Of a stretch of DNA of 64,000 nt, positions 41,465 to 50,697 are shown in pieces. The notes beneath the pieces were generated by a model that made no database searches, was not told the origin of the DNA, and worked only from the letters and a program-made list of their open reading frames with translations. This DNA is from Terribacillus saccharophilus. GTDB taxonomy: Bacteria; Bacillota; Bacilli; Bacillales; Amphibacillaceae. Location of the stretch: contig NZ_NPBD01000007.1 in the NCBI RefSeq assembly GCF_002272745.1, positions 620,001 through 684,000 of the forward strand, written 5' to 3'. Both the position numbers and the translations under genes were made by a program. Position 1 is the first letter of the stretch; each line of letters opens with the position of its first letter.

Positions 41465-42394
41465 ATGGTTTTGGGTAGGAAAGAAAAGCGTAAAAAGAAA
41501 AGGACTTGGCTGAAAGTCACCTTAAGTATTATAGCGGTATTAATAATTGCAGTAGCAGCAACAGGTATCTACGCTGCCAATAAAGCGAAGACTACAGTTA
41601 ACACAATGCAAAAAGGCTCAGACTCAATTGATATGAAACAATCAGTTACAAAAGTGAAGGATCAAGAGAAATTGAATGTATTGCTCCTTGGAGTAGATCA
41701 GCGTGACGACGATGCGGGCCGCTCCGATGCCTTGATGGTGCTGTCGATTGATCCATCGACTGATTCTATGAAACTAATAAGCATTCCTCGTGACTCACGC
41801 ACGGAAATTGTAGGCCATGGTACGACTGATAAGATTAACCACGCCTATGCATTCGGCGGTGTGGATATGGCAATTGATACGGTAGAGAACTTCCTTGATA
41901 CAGATATCGATTATTTCGCAGAAATGAATATGGAAGGTCTGTCTGACTTTGTTGATGCAGTTGGTGGTATTACTGTTAATAACCAGCTTGACTGGATTGA
42001 TGAAGGATATTACCAGAAGGGCTACCATTATGCACAAGGTGAAATACAGTTAGATGGACCGAAAGCAATGGGCTATGTACGTATGCGCCACTTGGATCCG
42101 GATGGTGACTTTGGACGTAACGCGCGTCAGCGTCAAGTAATCCAAGCGGTAATCGACAAAGGTGCAAGCATTAACTCTGTGAATAAGATTGATGACATAC
42201 TTAGTGCGCTAGGAGACAATGTTCAGACAAACATGGACTTCTCCACAATGACCGATCTATTTAAAAATTACCGAAATGTACGCCAGAACTCTGAGAACTA
42301 TCAGATGCAAGGAACAGGTACAACGATTGATAAGGTATACTATTATGAAGTTTCTCAAGAGGAACGAGATAAAGTCCACGATATGATTTCCTAA
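41465..42394 (+). CDS. LytR-CpsA-Psr (LCP) family ligase, second copy
   Basis: A 309-residue LCP protein, clearly homologous to its neighbour but diverged. A basic start (GRKEKRKKKRTWLK) precedes a transmembrane helix. Then come VLLLGVDQRDDDAGRSDALM, LISIPRDSRTEI, KINHAYAFGG, and YVRMRHLDPDGDFGRNARQRQ with the conserved Arg residues. ATG 41465 is close to GGGGG; a TTG at 41471 has better spacing, so the start may be two codons later. Separate terminators on both sides show independent expression of the two LCP genes, possibly for different polymers. Confidence 0.92.
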   Translation: MVLGRKEKRKKKRTWLKVTLSIIAVLIIAVAATGIYAANKAKTTVNTMQKGSDSIDMKQSVTKVKDQEKLNVLLLGVDQRDDDAGRSDALMVLSIDPSTDSMKLISIPRDSRTEIVGHGTTDKINHAYAFGGVDMAIDTVENFLDTDIDYFAEMNMEGLSDFVDAVGGITVNNQLDWIDEGYYQKGYHYAQGEIQLDGPKAMGYVRMRHLDPDGDFGRNARQRQVIQAVIDKGASINSVNKIDDILSALGDNVQTNMDFSTMTDLFKNYRNVRQNSENYQMQGTGTTIDKVYYYEVSQEERDKVHDMIS

Positions 42395-42403
42395 AGACTT
42401 CGA

Positions 42404-42441
42404 GAAATAGCCTTCCTAAATATTGGGAGGCTATTTCTTTT
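42404..42441 (+). terminator. Rho-independent terminator
   Basis: GAAATAGCCTTCC pairs with GGGAGGCTATTTC around an 8-base loop, followed by T residues. Confidence 0.85.
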
Positions 42442-42642
42442 GTCCTTATTATCACCCATATAATTGTTATAAATTAATTAGAAAGCCTTGTTCTTACCCG
42501 TGCAATCAGAACTGTTTTTAACTGCTCCTGCCTCACATCATCTAGCCTTATCGCTCTATTTATACCTTAAAATAATAATGATAACCTAGATAATACTTAT
42601 GTTTTTACTACTAACCTGAGACAACTAAAAGGAGCACACAGC

Positions 42643-43461
42643 ATGAAGCAGCCATTAAAAATAGGTTTGATTTGCTTAACATTATTGCTATCACTCATCA
42701 TCCTTCCCATAAACCTTTCCCCTTCCACCTATGATAAAACAAAGGTGGTTTTTAATTCCTACGACTACAATGATTCACTATACTATGTAACGAAAATCTA
42801 TTATCAAAATGAGATTGGTAAGACGTCACCCGTTAAAAAGGCGTATGCAAATGATGGCTTCGGCAAGGGGTTAGAAGAAGTACTATCCTTTTCAGAGCGG
42901 CATGGACCCAGTGTGGCGATTAATGCTAGTGTATTCAATCCCGACAAGGGTGAGGCTTATGGTATCCAAATGAAAGATGGAGAATTCCAAAGAGAGCAAA
43001 GTGATTTGGGTAATAGCTGGCTGCTTGGCAGTGATCATGCAGGACGGCTGTATACGTTTCAGTCGCGGGCTGCAGATAAAGAGATTAAAACGAAGAATAT
43101 CGTGAATACATGGCAAGGATTCTTTCCTTTAGTTGTAGAAGGAGAGTGGAAAAACTATTATCGCTCCTTTTCTATTCCGAACATAAGGATCGATAATCCT
43201 CGGCAAATCATTATGCAGGATTATTATAACAATACATACATCTATACATTCGATGGCAGGACAGAACAGAATAGTGGAATAACCTATACGGACTTTTATC
43301 ACATCATCAAAAATAAAATAAAATACATAAGGGTTGCATATGTGCTGGATGGAGGAGGAAGCACATCTCTTGTCCTAGATGGAAAGGCGAAGAATGATTT
43401 AATTGGAACTAGTAAGGAAAAAGACGGGAGAAAAGTTGCTGATTATATCTATTTCGACTAA
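42643..43461 (+). CDS. NAGPA-type phosphodiester glycosidase family protein
   Basis: A 272-residue protein with one N-terminal membrane anchor or signal helix (about 7-26), so it acts outside. The domain matches the phosphodiester glycosidase family (NAGPA; YoeB- and EpsL-related wall proteins): VAINASVFNPDKGEAYGIQM, a central PLVVEGEW, and the signature VLDGGGSTSLVLDG. The family cleaves sugar-phosphodiester links, as in wall teichoic acid or sugar-1-phosphate modified polymers. The ATG follows AAAAGGAGC. Neighbouring LCP and glycerophosphotransferase-like genes fit a role in trimming or editing a phosphodiester-linked wall polymer. Confidence 0.88.
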   Translation: MKQPLKIGLICLTLLLSLIILPINLSPSTYDKTKVVFNSYDYNDSLYYVTKIYYQNEIGKTSPVKKAYANDGFGKGLEEVLSFSERHGPSVAINASVFNPDKGEAYGIQMKDGEFQREQSDLGNSWLLGSDHAGRLYTFQSRAADKEIKTKNIVNTWQGFFPLVVEGEWKNYYRSFSIPNIRIDNPRQIIMQDYYNNTYIYTFDGRTEQNSGITYTDFYHIIKNKIKYIRVAYVLDGGGSTSLVLDGKAKNDLIGTSKEKDGRKVADYIYFD

Positions 43462-43581
43462 AAAAGTTCATTACTTTCGTCATCTTTCGTGCTAAGAAGG
43501 ATGAATCTATAATTTTAAGCGAATGTTAATTATCTTTTTTATTTGTAAATTATTAGTAAAGATATGAGAGGAGACAGCAGA

Positions 43582-45603
43582 TTGTCCGTCTACAGCGAAG
43601 TATCTAATGGCTCTCTCGTTTTCAAGGATGGTTTTCTGGACTTCAACGGTTCAGTGAATTTGATTACGAGAAAGAGAAGCTCCAATAAGAAATACTATGT
43701 GTATGATGCAGCAGGCCAGATTATTTCGGAAGAGAACGACGAGTCTCATACCGTTACGATTAAGGAAATTGTCTACCACAAAGGAAAGCAAGTGATTTTT
43801 TATTTGGACAAGCGGATGAGATTATCCTTCATTGTGACTCGGAAGCATAAACGACTTACGGAAGAGCAGATTATTGAAAAAGCTGAATTAGCTCCTTCAC
43901 AGCGTGTCTGGAGCATTCCTCTTTTTAATATGATCTTGTTCATAGGAGTTTTACGATTCAGGTATACAAATATACAGGAATATGAGATTGCCCTCGGATA
44001 TGACAAGAAATATAGATTTCCGATCAAGTATTTGTTTTCAAAGACAATACGTGAGAAGAATACATTCAATACCAGTAAGCTGAAGTTGTTATGTCATACA
44101 TTCTTTTGCATCATACCAACCAAGGATCTGGAAAAAATATACATAGAAACAAGTTCGATCAATTTACCAATGTTTCTTCGAATACATAACGATACGGCCA
44201 ATTATTATTATCCGTTCAAGAAGAGCGGATTTGATAAGTACAGCCGCAAGCATTATCTTTACAACACGTTCAATTACCGTATAAGCAAGAGTTTATCTGT
44301 ATTTATGAGAAAATCTGTAACTGGTCAGTTAGTATTTGTGTACTCCAACAAGCTGCATAAATCGATCGTAATGAAAGAGGCAATTGCGTATGTGATTGTG
44401 AAACTATTCGCTCGTAAAAATAATCGGATCATTCTTTTTGAGAAGTTTTGTGAAGGAGCCAGCGAGTCGGCTTATGAAATCTTTAAATACGCCAGACAGC
44501 AAAAAGATACAATGGCAAGATTCATTATTGATGCTAAATCGGACTTATATCCTGCATTAATCGAGCAGTTTGGCAAGGAATATATTATTAAGAAAAATAC
44601 GCTAAGAAGCTTTTATAATATCTTCAAAGCAGATGCATTGATTTCCTCAGATTTAGCTACTCATATCCAGCGTCGTCTGTACGATAATGATCGATTGATC
44701 AAGAAGAAGATTCTGGATAATAAAAATAAAATATTCCTTCAGCATGGTGTAGCATTAGCCACAAATGTATTCGAAAGAGGCTACTTCAATAAAAGAGTGC
44801 CGATTGCACCGGATTATATCGTAACGAGTTCCAGAAGAGAAAGTCGGAATTTTTTGAAGTATGCAAATTATACAAACGAAGATATTATACCTACCGGCCT
44901 TCCTAATCTGGACCTGTACGTCGAATCAAAAGAGACAGTCCAAAAAGAAGAAATAACCTTCATGCTTACATGGAGACCTTGGGATCTGACAGGCGGTAAA
45001 ACTGAGGGATCTTATGTGGGCAGGTACATCCAATTCATCCGTATGATCCACAGTGATCCTTTCTATGAAGGGAAAAAAATCAATGTAGTGCTGCACCCGA
45101 AAGCAAAGGTGATATTGCGTGATCAATTCCCTGATATCTATGCCGAAATAAAATCCAAGCTATATGCTGGAGATATAAAAGATATTCTACTTAGAAGTAA
45201 GGTGCTCATCTCTGATTATTCATCAGTTACGTTCTATGCTTTTGCTGGCGGAAGCAATGTCATCTTCTATTGGGAGGATAAAGTAAAGGCTGAGAAGGAA
45301 TATGGTGCCCGGAACATCTTACAAAAGGAAAATGCATTTGGCGACATTATATACGATTTCAATCAATTGAATGCTTTTATCCAGAGCAATTATCCACAGG
45401 AGCAGAAAGCTGCCTACCAATCGAAGTTCAGCCTGATGGTTGAGAGAACCGACGGAAACAATACGGAAGAAACATACAACTATATACGTAATATTCTCGA
45501 TAAGGAGAGGGGATTGGCTGATGTTGAATATCGAAATAAAAGGTTCTTGCGTAACGAGAGAGTCCTTCAATTATCAGGACAAGAAAACATACAAAGTAAA
45601 TAA
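43582..45603 (+). CDS. CDP-glycerol glycerophosphotransferase family protein (TagB/TagF-like)
   Basis: A 673-residue enzyme of the teichoic acid polymerase kind. The C-terminal half carries the Glyphos_transf domain: FLQHGVALATN (nucleotide/acceptor His), IVTSSRRESRNFL, IPTGLPNLDLY, TFMLTWRPWDLTGG, VVLHPKAKV and SDYSSVTFYAFAGGSNVIFY. The N-terminal 300 residues are not recognised and have no transmembrane helix, so membrane contact is probably by an amphipathic surface. TTG 43582 follows GAGAGGAG; the ATG at 43564 lies upstream of that site. It would add polyol-phosphate units to a wall polymer. It overlaps the DUF6270 gene by 83 bp. Confidence 0.88.
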   Translation: MSVYSEVSNGSLVFKDGFLDFNGSVNLITRKRSSNKKYYVYDAAGQIISEENDESHTVTIKEIVYHKGKQVIFYLDKRMRLSFIVTRKHKRLTEEQIIEKAELAPSQRVWSIPLFNMILFIGVLRFRYTNIQEYEIALGYDKKYRFPIKYLFSKTIREKNTFNTSKLKLLCHTFFCIIPTKDLEKIYIETSSINLPMFLRIHNDTANYYYPFKKSGFDKYSRKHYLYNTFNYRISKSLSVFMRKSVTGQLVFVYSNKLHKSIVMKEAIAYVIVKLFARKNNRIILFEKFCEGASESAYEIFKYARQQKDTMARFIIDAKSDLYPALIEQFGKEYIIKKNTLRSFYNIFKADALISSDLATHIQRRLYDNDRLIKKKILDNKNKIFLQHGVALATNVFERGYFNKRVPIAPDYIVTSSRRESRNFLKYANYTNEDIIPTGLPNLDLYVESKETVQKEEITFMLTWRPWDLTGGKTEGSYVGRYIQFIRMIHSDPFYEGKKINVVLHPKAKVILRDQFPDIYAEIKSKLYAGDIKDILLRSKVLISDYSSVTFYAFAGGSNVIFYWEDKVKAEKEYGARNILQKENAFGDIIYDFNQLNAFIQSNYPQEQKAAYQSKFSLMVERTDGNNTEETYNYIRNILDKERGLADVEYRNKRFLRNERVLQLSGQENIQSK

Positions 45604-47239
45604 ATATATCTTCCAAAAGCCTTTAAAGGTCATCTCCACTGCTCCAGCAGCTCTTGCTGATGAGGCTGCTATTATTAGAGAAATAAAGCTACAGCTTACG
45701 AATAATGAAAGTGTCAGTGACTTCGTTTTAAAACAGGTAGATGATAGCTTCACCAAGCAGTTCATTATTGGCGGCGCAGATTACTTCATTTTCGATTTGA
45801 TTGACGAACGGATGCCTACACTTAAAATCGGGGAGTCCTATGTGGAACGCCGTCCAGAGATCCAGAAGGTTCTGGAGAGCTTCGGAGTGGATTTTCTGAA
45901 TGAACCAGGTAATGCTGACGATTTATACCGTTACATCGATATCTTTATCGAAGGTCTGCAGGAGTATTATCCTTTAGAACAGGTCATTCTGCATAAAGCC
46001 TTTGCTCAGTTTAAGGTTTCGGACGGGGAACAGCTTGTTCCTCTCTCTTATACATTTCCAGATGAAGGTCATCGGAAGTACAGTGCCAAAAGAGCAGTAG
46101 AGACTAATTTATATTTAAGCTCGTTATACGAATACATTGAAGCAAAATTTCCTGAAATCCATATTATCGAACTCAAGCATGTGGACTACTATTCCACGCA
46201 TGACCATGTATACGGCCGGGGTTATTATCATTATAATGACGAATATTATCAGGACTTCTTATCTGCATTAGATGGTATTGTGAGTGGGAATCCAGCTGAC
46301 GAGGAGAAGCAAAAGCTGATTGCTGATGATAATCTTCACCTTTTCAAGCTTCAGCAAACTATCTTGGATATTACCTCAGGATTCGAGACAGATAGAAGAC
46401 TGCTTCTAACAGAAATACCGGATCACAAGCCAGTCGATGCACTCTTCCACGATAAAAATGGATTGAGAATGTGCAAAATTTATTATCCTAACGGTGCAAA
46501 ACGCGGTTTCATGTTTTATGTCAGGAATAAAATTATAGCAAAAGTGATAATCAAAGAAGGAAATCATTATATTTACACACCAGATGAGACGGGTAAATTC
46601 GCGGCAGCAGTTGCTTGGAGCACCCGAGGATATCGTTTATTACGAGAGGGAAGTAACTATATCGAAAAAGCCAATGAAGTATCGATTGTTATCAATAAAC
46701 TTCAAAGGGTAAAGATCTTGTTTAGAAAAGATGATTTTTCTATCCTGCTGTATAACTACAATGCATTAGTTGCAAGGCATGAGTTCCAGCAAGGGTTCCT
46801 GCATACTGCCAGAGTGTTTTCAGCAAATGGGAAACTACAAGAAGTACTTTATGCAAAAGGATACAAACGAGCAGGAAGAATGGCGTCTTCCTATAAATAT
46901 GATGAAGAGGGCAATTTGGAAAATAAAACGGATTTTTATCTGGATGGCAGTCTGTACACGAAACTAGAGTACAACCCGGACGGAACTTACTTCCGAAAGA
47001 TATTTTACAAAAAAGATAAGCCGCACCGAGCGGTTCAGTTCCAAAATAATAAACAAGTGAAGCGTTTTGTTTATTATCCGGATGGATCTTCTTTACAACA
47101 GGAAGTCGACTTTTTTGAGAATGGTACAAGGAGAAAAGTTACGGTGTTTGATGAAAGTGGACACATTAAAAGAATATTGTCTCGTGAGACCCCAAGTGAG
47201 AATCTTACTGTGAAGGATGCTGCTCTTCAAGAGGTCTGA
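45521..47239 (+). CDS. DUF6270 domain protein with C-terminal antitoxin/YD-like sheet repeats
   Basis: A 572-residue cytoplasmic protein. It opens with EIKGSCVTRESFNY, the DUF6270 signature, which resembles an SGNH-type nucleophile Ser block. HVDYYSTHDHVYGRGYYHYNDEYYQDFL supplies late His/Asp residues (split here: the His lies in STHDHVYGRG, the Tyr-rich part follows). The C-terminal 170 residues form repeated beta-units (YAKGYKRAGRMASSYKYDE, NKTDFYLDGSLYTKLEYNPD, RFVYYPDGSSLQQEV). The ATG follows AAGGAGAGGGG. Its start lies 83 bp inside the glycerophosphotransferase gene, so the two are coupled. It may modify the same polymer; the activity is unknown. Confidence 0.75.
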   Translation: MLNIEIKGSCVTRESFNYQDKKTYKVNKYIFQKPLKVISTAPAALADEAAIIREIKLQLTNNESVSDFVLKQVDDSFTKQFIIGGADYFIFDLIDERMPTLKIGESYVERRPEIQKVLESFGVDFLNEPGNADDLYRYIDIFIEGLQEYYPLEQVILHKAFAQFKVSDGEQLVPLSYTFPDEGHRKYSAKRAVETNLYLSSLYEYIEAKFPEIHIIELKHVDYYSTHDHVYGRGYYHYNDEYYQDFLSALDGIVSGNPADEEKQKLIADDNLHLFKLQQTILDITSGFETDRRLLLTEIPDHKPVDALFHDKNGLRMCKIYYPNGAKRGFMFYVRNKIIAKVIIKEGNHYIYTPDETGKFAAAVAWSTRGYRLLREGSNYIEKANEVSIVINKLQRVKILFRKDDFSILLYNYNALVARHEFQQGFLHTARVFSANGKLQEVLYAKGYKRAGRMASSYKYDEEGNLENKTDFYLDGSLYTKLEYNPDGTYFRKIFYKKDKPHRAVQFQNNKQVKRFVYYPDGSSLQQEVDFFENGTRRKVTVFDESGHIKRILSRETPSENLTVKDAALQEV

Positions 47240-47246
47240 TAAGAAC

Positions 47247-47287
47247 AAAAAAGGACTCCTATCCGGCTGGATAGGAGTTCTTTTGTT
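47247..47287. terminator. Bidirectional Rho-independent terminator
   Basis: ACTCCTATCC pairs with GGATAGGAGT, flanked by A and T runs, between convergent genes. Confidence 0.88.
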
Positions 47288-48944
47288 AGTTCACTGTATG
47301 CATATGCTTCGATTCCCCGAGCACAGCTTCTGCGATATTCACTGCATGGTCTCCAATTCGTTCGAGGTTGCTGATGATATCGATGAAGACAACACCGGAT
47401 TGGCCGCTGCAAGAGCCTTCTGTCAAGCGCTGGATATGCTGCTTGCGCAGTTTACGTTCAAGCATATCAATTTTCTTTTCCTGTTCGACAACGTGTGATG
47501 CTTGTTTTTTATCATTGTTTTGCAAGGAAAGCATAGCCTCTCGAACTGTATCTGTTGTAAGGAGGAACATATCTGTCAATTCTTCCATTGCAGAGGTTGA
47601 GATTTTAACTTTATTGGTCTGCTGGTACTCGACGAGCTCAATGATGTTCTCAAAATGGTCGCCAATACGTTCGATATCGCTGACTGCATCAATCAATGCA
47701 CCGTGCTCCTCCGATTCCTGAGCGGACAGTGACTCAGCGGAAATTTGGACGAGATAGTCCATGATCTTGCGGTCGAAGTTGTTGATTGCTTCTTCTATTT
47801 GATAAGCATTATTTGCATGTTTCACTTGTTTTGTCTGTAAGAATTGATTTGTTTCTTCCAAACCTTGAACAGCCACTTCTCCCATACGTACAACTTCTTG
47901 CTTCGCATTGCCTAGTGCCACAGAAGGAGACTGCTGGATCATAACTGGGTCCAGCCCTTTTGTATTGTAGTCAACTACCTTATCCTCACCAGGAATCAAT
48001 TTCGTAACGATCCAAGCGAGTACAGCTACAAATGGAAGCTGAATCAACGTGTTCGTAATGTTAAACGTTCCATGTGCAAATGCAATGGTCATACTAGGGT
48101 TCAAATCCCATGTTGCCTGCATCCAGTTTACCACTGCAGTATACGGAATAAGCAGGATTAAGAAGATTACTGTGCCGATCAAGTTGAATAGTACATGTGT
48201 TGCTGCTGCTCTTCTTGCTGCAATGGAAGCACCGATGGAAGCAAGGACAGCTGTAATCGTCGTTCCGATATTATCTCCGAAGAGGATAGGTAATGCTGCC
48301 TGAAGATCGACAAGCCCCTCCGAATATAATCCTTGCAGAATACCGATTGTCGCACTAGAGCTTTGAACGACAACTGTAAATAGCGTACCAGCCACTACTG
48401 CCAAAATTGGACTGTCGCTTAGCTGCACCGTTAGATCGTGGAAAGATTCTAAGCTGCGTAGCGGCTTCATTGCTCCGCTCATCAGTTCAAGTCCATAGAA
48501 CAATGCACCGAAACCGAAGAAGATTTGACCAATATTGTTGATTTTTTTGTTTTTAAAGAAGAATAGCATTAAGGCACCGACCGCTAGAATTGGCAGTGAA
48601 TAGGCACCGACATCCAAACCGATTATGAATGCAGTGATCGTTGTACCAATATTAGCACCCATAATGACACCGATTGCCTGGCGCAAAGTCATGAATCCAG
48701 CGCTTACCAAGCTAACCGTTATAACAGTAGTACCAGAGCTGCTTTGAATCAAAATAGTGACGAGCATCCCGGCTAGTACACCCATTAAAGGATTTGTTGT
48801 GAATCGATCAAGAATATCACGCAATTTATCTCCAGCCGATCGTTGAAGTCCATCTCCCATCGACTTGATACCAAATAGGAAAATACCTAATCCCCCGATA
48901 AATGAGAAGATAAGTTCCTGAAAATTAATTTCCAAAATTTCCAC
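47286..48944 (-). CDS. Na/Pi cotransporter family protein with C-terminal PhoU-like domain
   Basis: A 552-residue membrane protein. The duplicated Na/Pi core contains the paired QSSS motifs: ILIQSSSGTTVITVSLVSAG and VVVQSSSATIGILQGL. Each is followed by a Gly-rich GANIGTT or GDNIGTT. About eight helices precede a cytoplasmic PhoU-type helical domain with two IERIGDH motifs. It is similar to B. subtilis YqeW and probably imports phosphate with sodium. The GTG at 48944 is shown, but TTG 48935 fits AGGGGTGG better. It is transcribed alone on the minus strand. Confidence 0.93.
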   Translation of the reverse strand: MEILEINFQELIFSFIGGLGIFLFGIKSMGDGLQRSAGDKLRDILDRFTTNPLMGVLAGMLVTILIQSSSGTTVITVSLVSAGFMTLRQAIGVIMGANIGTTITAFIIGLDVGAYSLPILAVGALMLFFFKNKKINNIGQIFFGFGALFYGLELMSGAMKPLRSLESFHDLTVQLSDSPILAVVAGTLFTVVVQSSSATIGILQGLYSEGLVDLQAALPILFGDNIGTTITAVLASIGASIAARRAAATHVLFNLIGTVIFLILLIPYTAVVNWMQATWDLNPSMTIAFAHGTFNITNTLIQLPFVAVLAWIVTKLIPGEDKVVDYNTKGLDPVMIQQSPSVALGNAKQEVVRMGEVAVQGLEETNQFLQTKQVKHANNAYQIEEAINNFDRKIMDYLVQISAESLSAQESEEHGALIDAVSDIERIGDHFENIIELVEYQQTNKVKISTSAMEELTDMFLLTTDTVREAMLSLQNNDKKQASHVVEQEKKIDMLERKLRKQHIQRLTEGSCSGQSGVVFIDIISNLERIGDHAVNIAEAVLGESKHMHTVN

Positions 48945-49087
48945 CCCTAAGGTTAATAATCTGCCTCAAACACGATTATTATGTCTAATTGTTAAGGGTA
49001 TGTAAAGGTGAAGCTTAATTAATTTACAAAACCTTTACAAAAGTATGGAGGGAGGAGTCAAAAGGTGTCACATAAGCAAGAAAATAC

Positions 49088-49123
49088 AAAAAAAGAGCTG
49101 TTCCTGTAAAGGAAGAGCTCTTT
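49088..49123 (-). terminator. Rho-independent terminator
   Basis: On the minus strand AAAGAGCTCTTCC pairs imperfectly with GGAACAGCTCTTT, followed by a T run. It ends the small ORF at 49128-49247. Confidence 0.75.
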
Positions 49124-49127
49124 AAAT

Positions 49128-49247
49128 TCAAAGCAAATCGCTATATCCGTCAATCACGAAATAAATCGTTAAGATCATCATTACAGCTAGTAATACTAGC
49201 ATAGTGTAGAAGAACGCCTTTTTACCCTTAGATGGTTTAGAATCCAT
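49128..49247 (-). CDS. Small single-pass membrane protein (39 aa)
   Basis: A strong AAAAGGAGC site precedes an ATG opening a 39-residue frame. It has a basic start (MDSKPSKGKKAF), one hydrophobic helix (FYTMLVLLAVMMILTIYFVI) and a short acidic tail (DGYSDLL). A terminator follows within 10 bp, so it looks like a self-standing small gene. It resembles the many tiny Bacillus membrane proteins that tune larger partners; it is not recognised further. It lies between the Na/Pi transporter and the APC permease. Confidence 0.7.
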   Translation of the reverse strand: MDSKPSKGKKAFFYTMLVLLAVMMILTIYFVIDGYSDLL

Positions 49248-49350
49248 TATACTGCTCCTTTTGCGTAATCAATAAGAACATCATACCACGCTTGTCTTAC
49301 ATAATTCCAACGTTACTTCTCATACTAACAGGACGAGGAGGGAACGGGAA

Positions 49351-50697
49351 TTGAAAAAGCATCCAGGTAATAACGGGCAGGGTAAGACATCAAATACAGG
49401 TAATATGAAATGGTGGCAGCTGTCGCTTGTCGGGATCGGCTGTACGATCGGGACGGGGTATTTTCTTGGTTCGGTAATTGGTATCCATTTGACTGGATCT
49501 TCCATCGTCATTTCTTTTGTTTTGGCTGCGATTGGTACACTGATTGTATTTCTATCACTAGCTAAGATGACAGCGAATGATCCACAGGAAGGGTCGTTTT
49601 GTTATTATGCAGGCAAAGCTTTCGGTGGCTGGGCTGCTTTCAGCTGCGGTTGGAGCTATTGGTGCTCAAATATCCTAATCATGGGCAGTCAGCTGACCGC
49701 AATTTCACTCCTGAGTCAGTTCTGGTTCGAGAAGATCCCTTTGTGGGTGTTTTCTGCTATCTACGCAGTGCTGGCGATTATCGTCGTATTGGCAGGAGCG
49801 AAAGGGTTCAATAAGATGGAGAATATATTTGCGGTCGTCAAGACAGCTGCAATTACAATGTTTATAGTATTAGCAGCACTTGTCTTATTTAATGTCATCT
49901 CTACGGAATCGACGTATAAGCCATTTGAGGAATCCTTCCTGCATGATGGATACAAAGGATTATGGGCTTCGCTTATATATGCTTTCTACGCTTTTGGGGG
50001 TATTGAAGTTATCGGACTGATGTCTATGCAGTTGAAGAAGAAGGAAGAAGCGGCAAAGGCGGGGACAGTCATGCTGATTGGTTTGGCGATACTTTATGTC
50101 GTTTCTTTGCTGTTAGCTATCAGTATGGTCAAAACGCACGATTTCAAAATGAATGAAAGTCCATTTGTTACAGCACTATCGAAGACACCGCTTGATTTCT
50201 TTCCGCATGTGTTCAATGCAGCTGTCATCATCGCCGGATTCTCTACTTTATGTGCGGCACTGTTTGCAGTAACTAATTTACTTGTTACATTAGCGAAAGA
50301 CAAAGACGCTCCGCAGCTCTTTGCCAAGAAGCTGAAATATAAGGATTTGCCATTAGCTAGTATGTCGCTTGCTGCAGTAGGTTTGCTTGCTAGTATTATC
50401 ACCGCTTTATTATTGCCCGGGAAAATTTATGAGTACATCACCACAGCGGCAGGATTGCTGCTGTTATATAATTGGCTGTTCATTTTAGCTTCTGCATGGA
50501 AAAACGAAAAATTCAAGATGGGTAATAAGTTGGTCACGATCATTGGTGGTATCCTTCTGCTCGCAGGAATCAGCGGAACAGCAGTTGAAGCCGAAATACG
50601 TCCAGGCTTGTATGTAAGTGCCGGCTTCGCTGTACTTATTCTGATCATCGGTATCTGGGTAAAACGTAAGAAATCAGAGCACACTCAAAATGCCTAG
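49351..50697 (+). CDS. APC family amino acid permease
   Basis: A 448-residue transporter with 12 hydrophobic helices. The first helix motif SLVGIGCTIGTGYFLGS is the substrate-binding GxG break of APC proteins. PQEGSFCYYAGKAFGGWAAF and a mid-protein YAFYAFGGIEVIGLMSMQLK follow in the usual order. It starts at TTG behind GAGGAGGGAAC. The 3' end overlaps the convergent LysE-type gene by 24 bp, with no terminator there. The amino acid substrate is not predictable. Confidence 0.9.
   Translation: MKKHPGNNGQGKTSNTGNMKWWQLSLVGIGCTIGTGYFLGSVIGIHLTGSSIVISFVLAAIGTLIVFLSLAKMTANDPQEGSFCYYAGKAFGGWAAFSCGWSYWCSNILIMGSQLTAISLLSQFWFEKIPLWVFSAIYAVLAIIVVLAGAKGFNKMENIFAVVKTAAITMFIVLAALVLFNVISTESTYKPFEESFLHDGYKGLWASLIYAFYAFGGIEVIGLMSMQLKKKEEAAKAGTVMLIGLAILYVVSLLLAISMVKTHDFKMNESPFVTALSKTPLDFFPHVFNAAVIIAGFSTLCAALFAVTNLLVTLAKDKDAPQLFAKKLKYKDLPLASMSLAAVGLLASIITALLLPGKIYEYITTAAGLLLLYNWLFILASAWKNEKFKMGNKLVTIIGGILLLAGISGTAVEAEIRPGLYVSAGFAVLILIIGIWVKRKKSEHTQNA

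Noticed and set aside
49064-49108. 14-codon ORF on the plus strand (GTG, SHKQENTKKELFL) behind GGAGGGAGGAG
   Set aside because: The ribosome-site-like sequence is striking, but the ORF ends in a hairpin and has no downstream plus-strand gene to act as a leader for.
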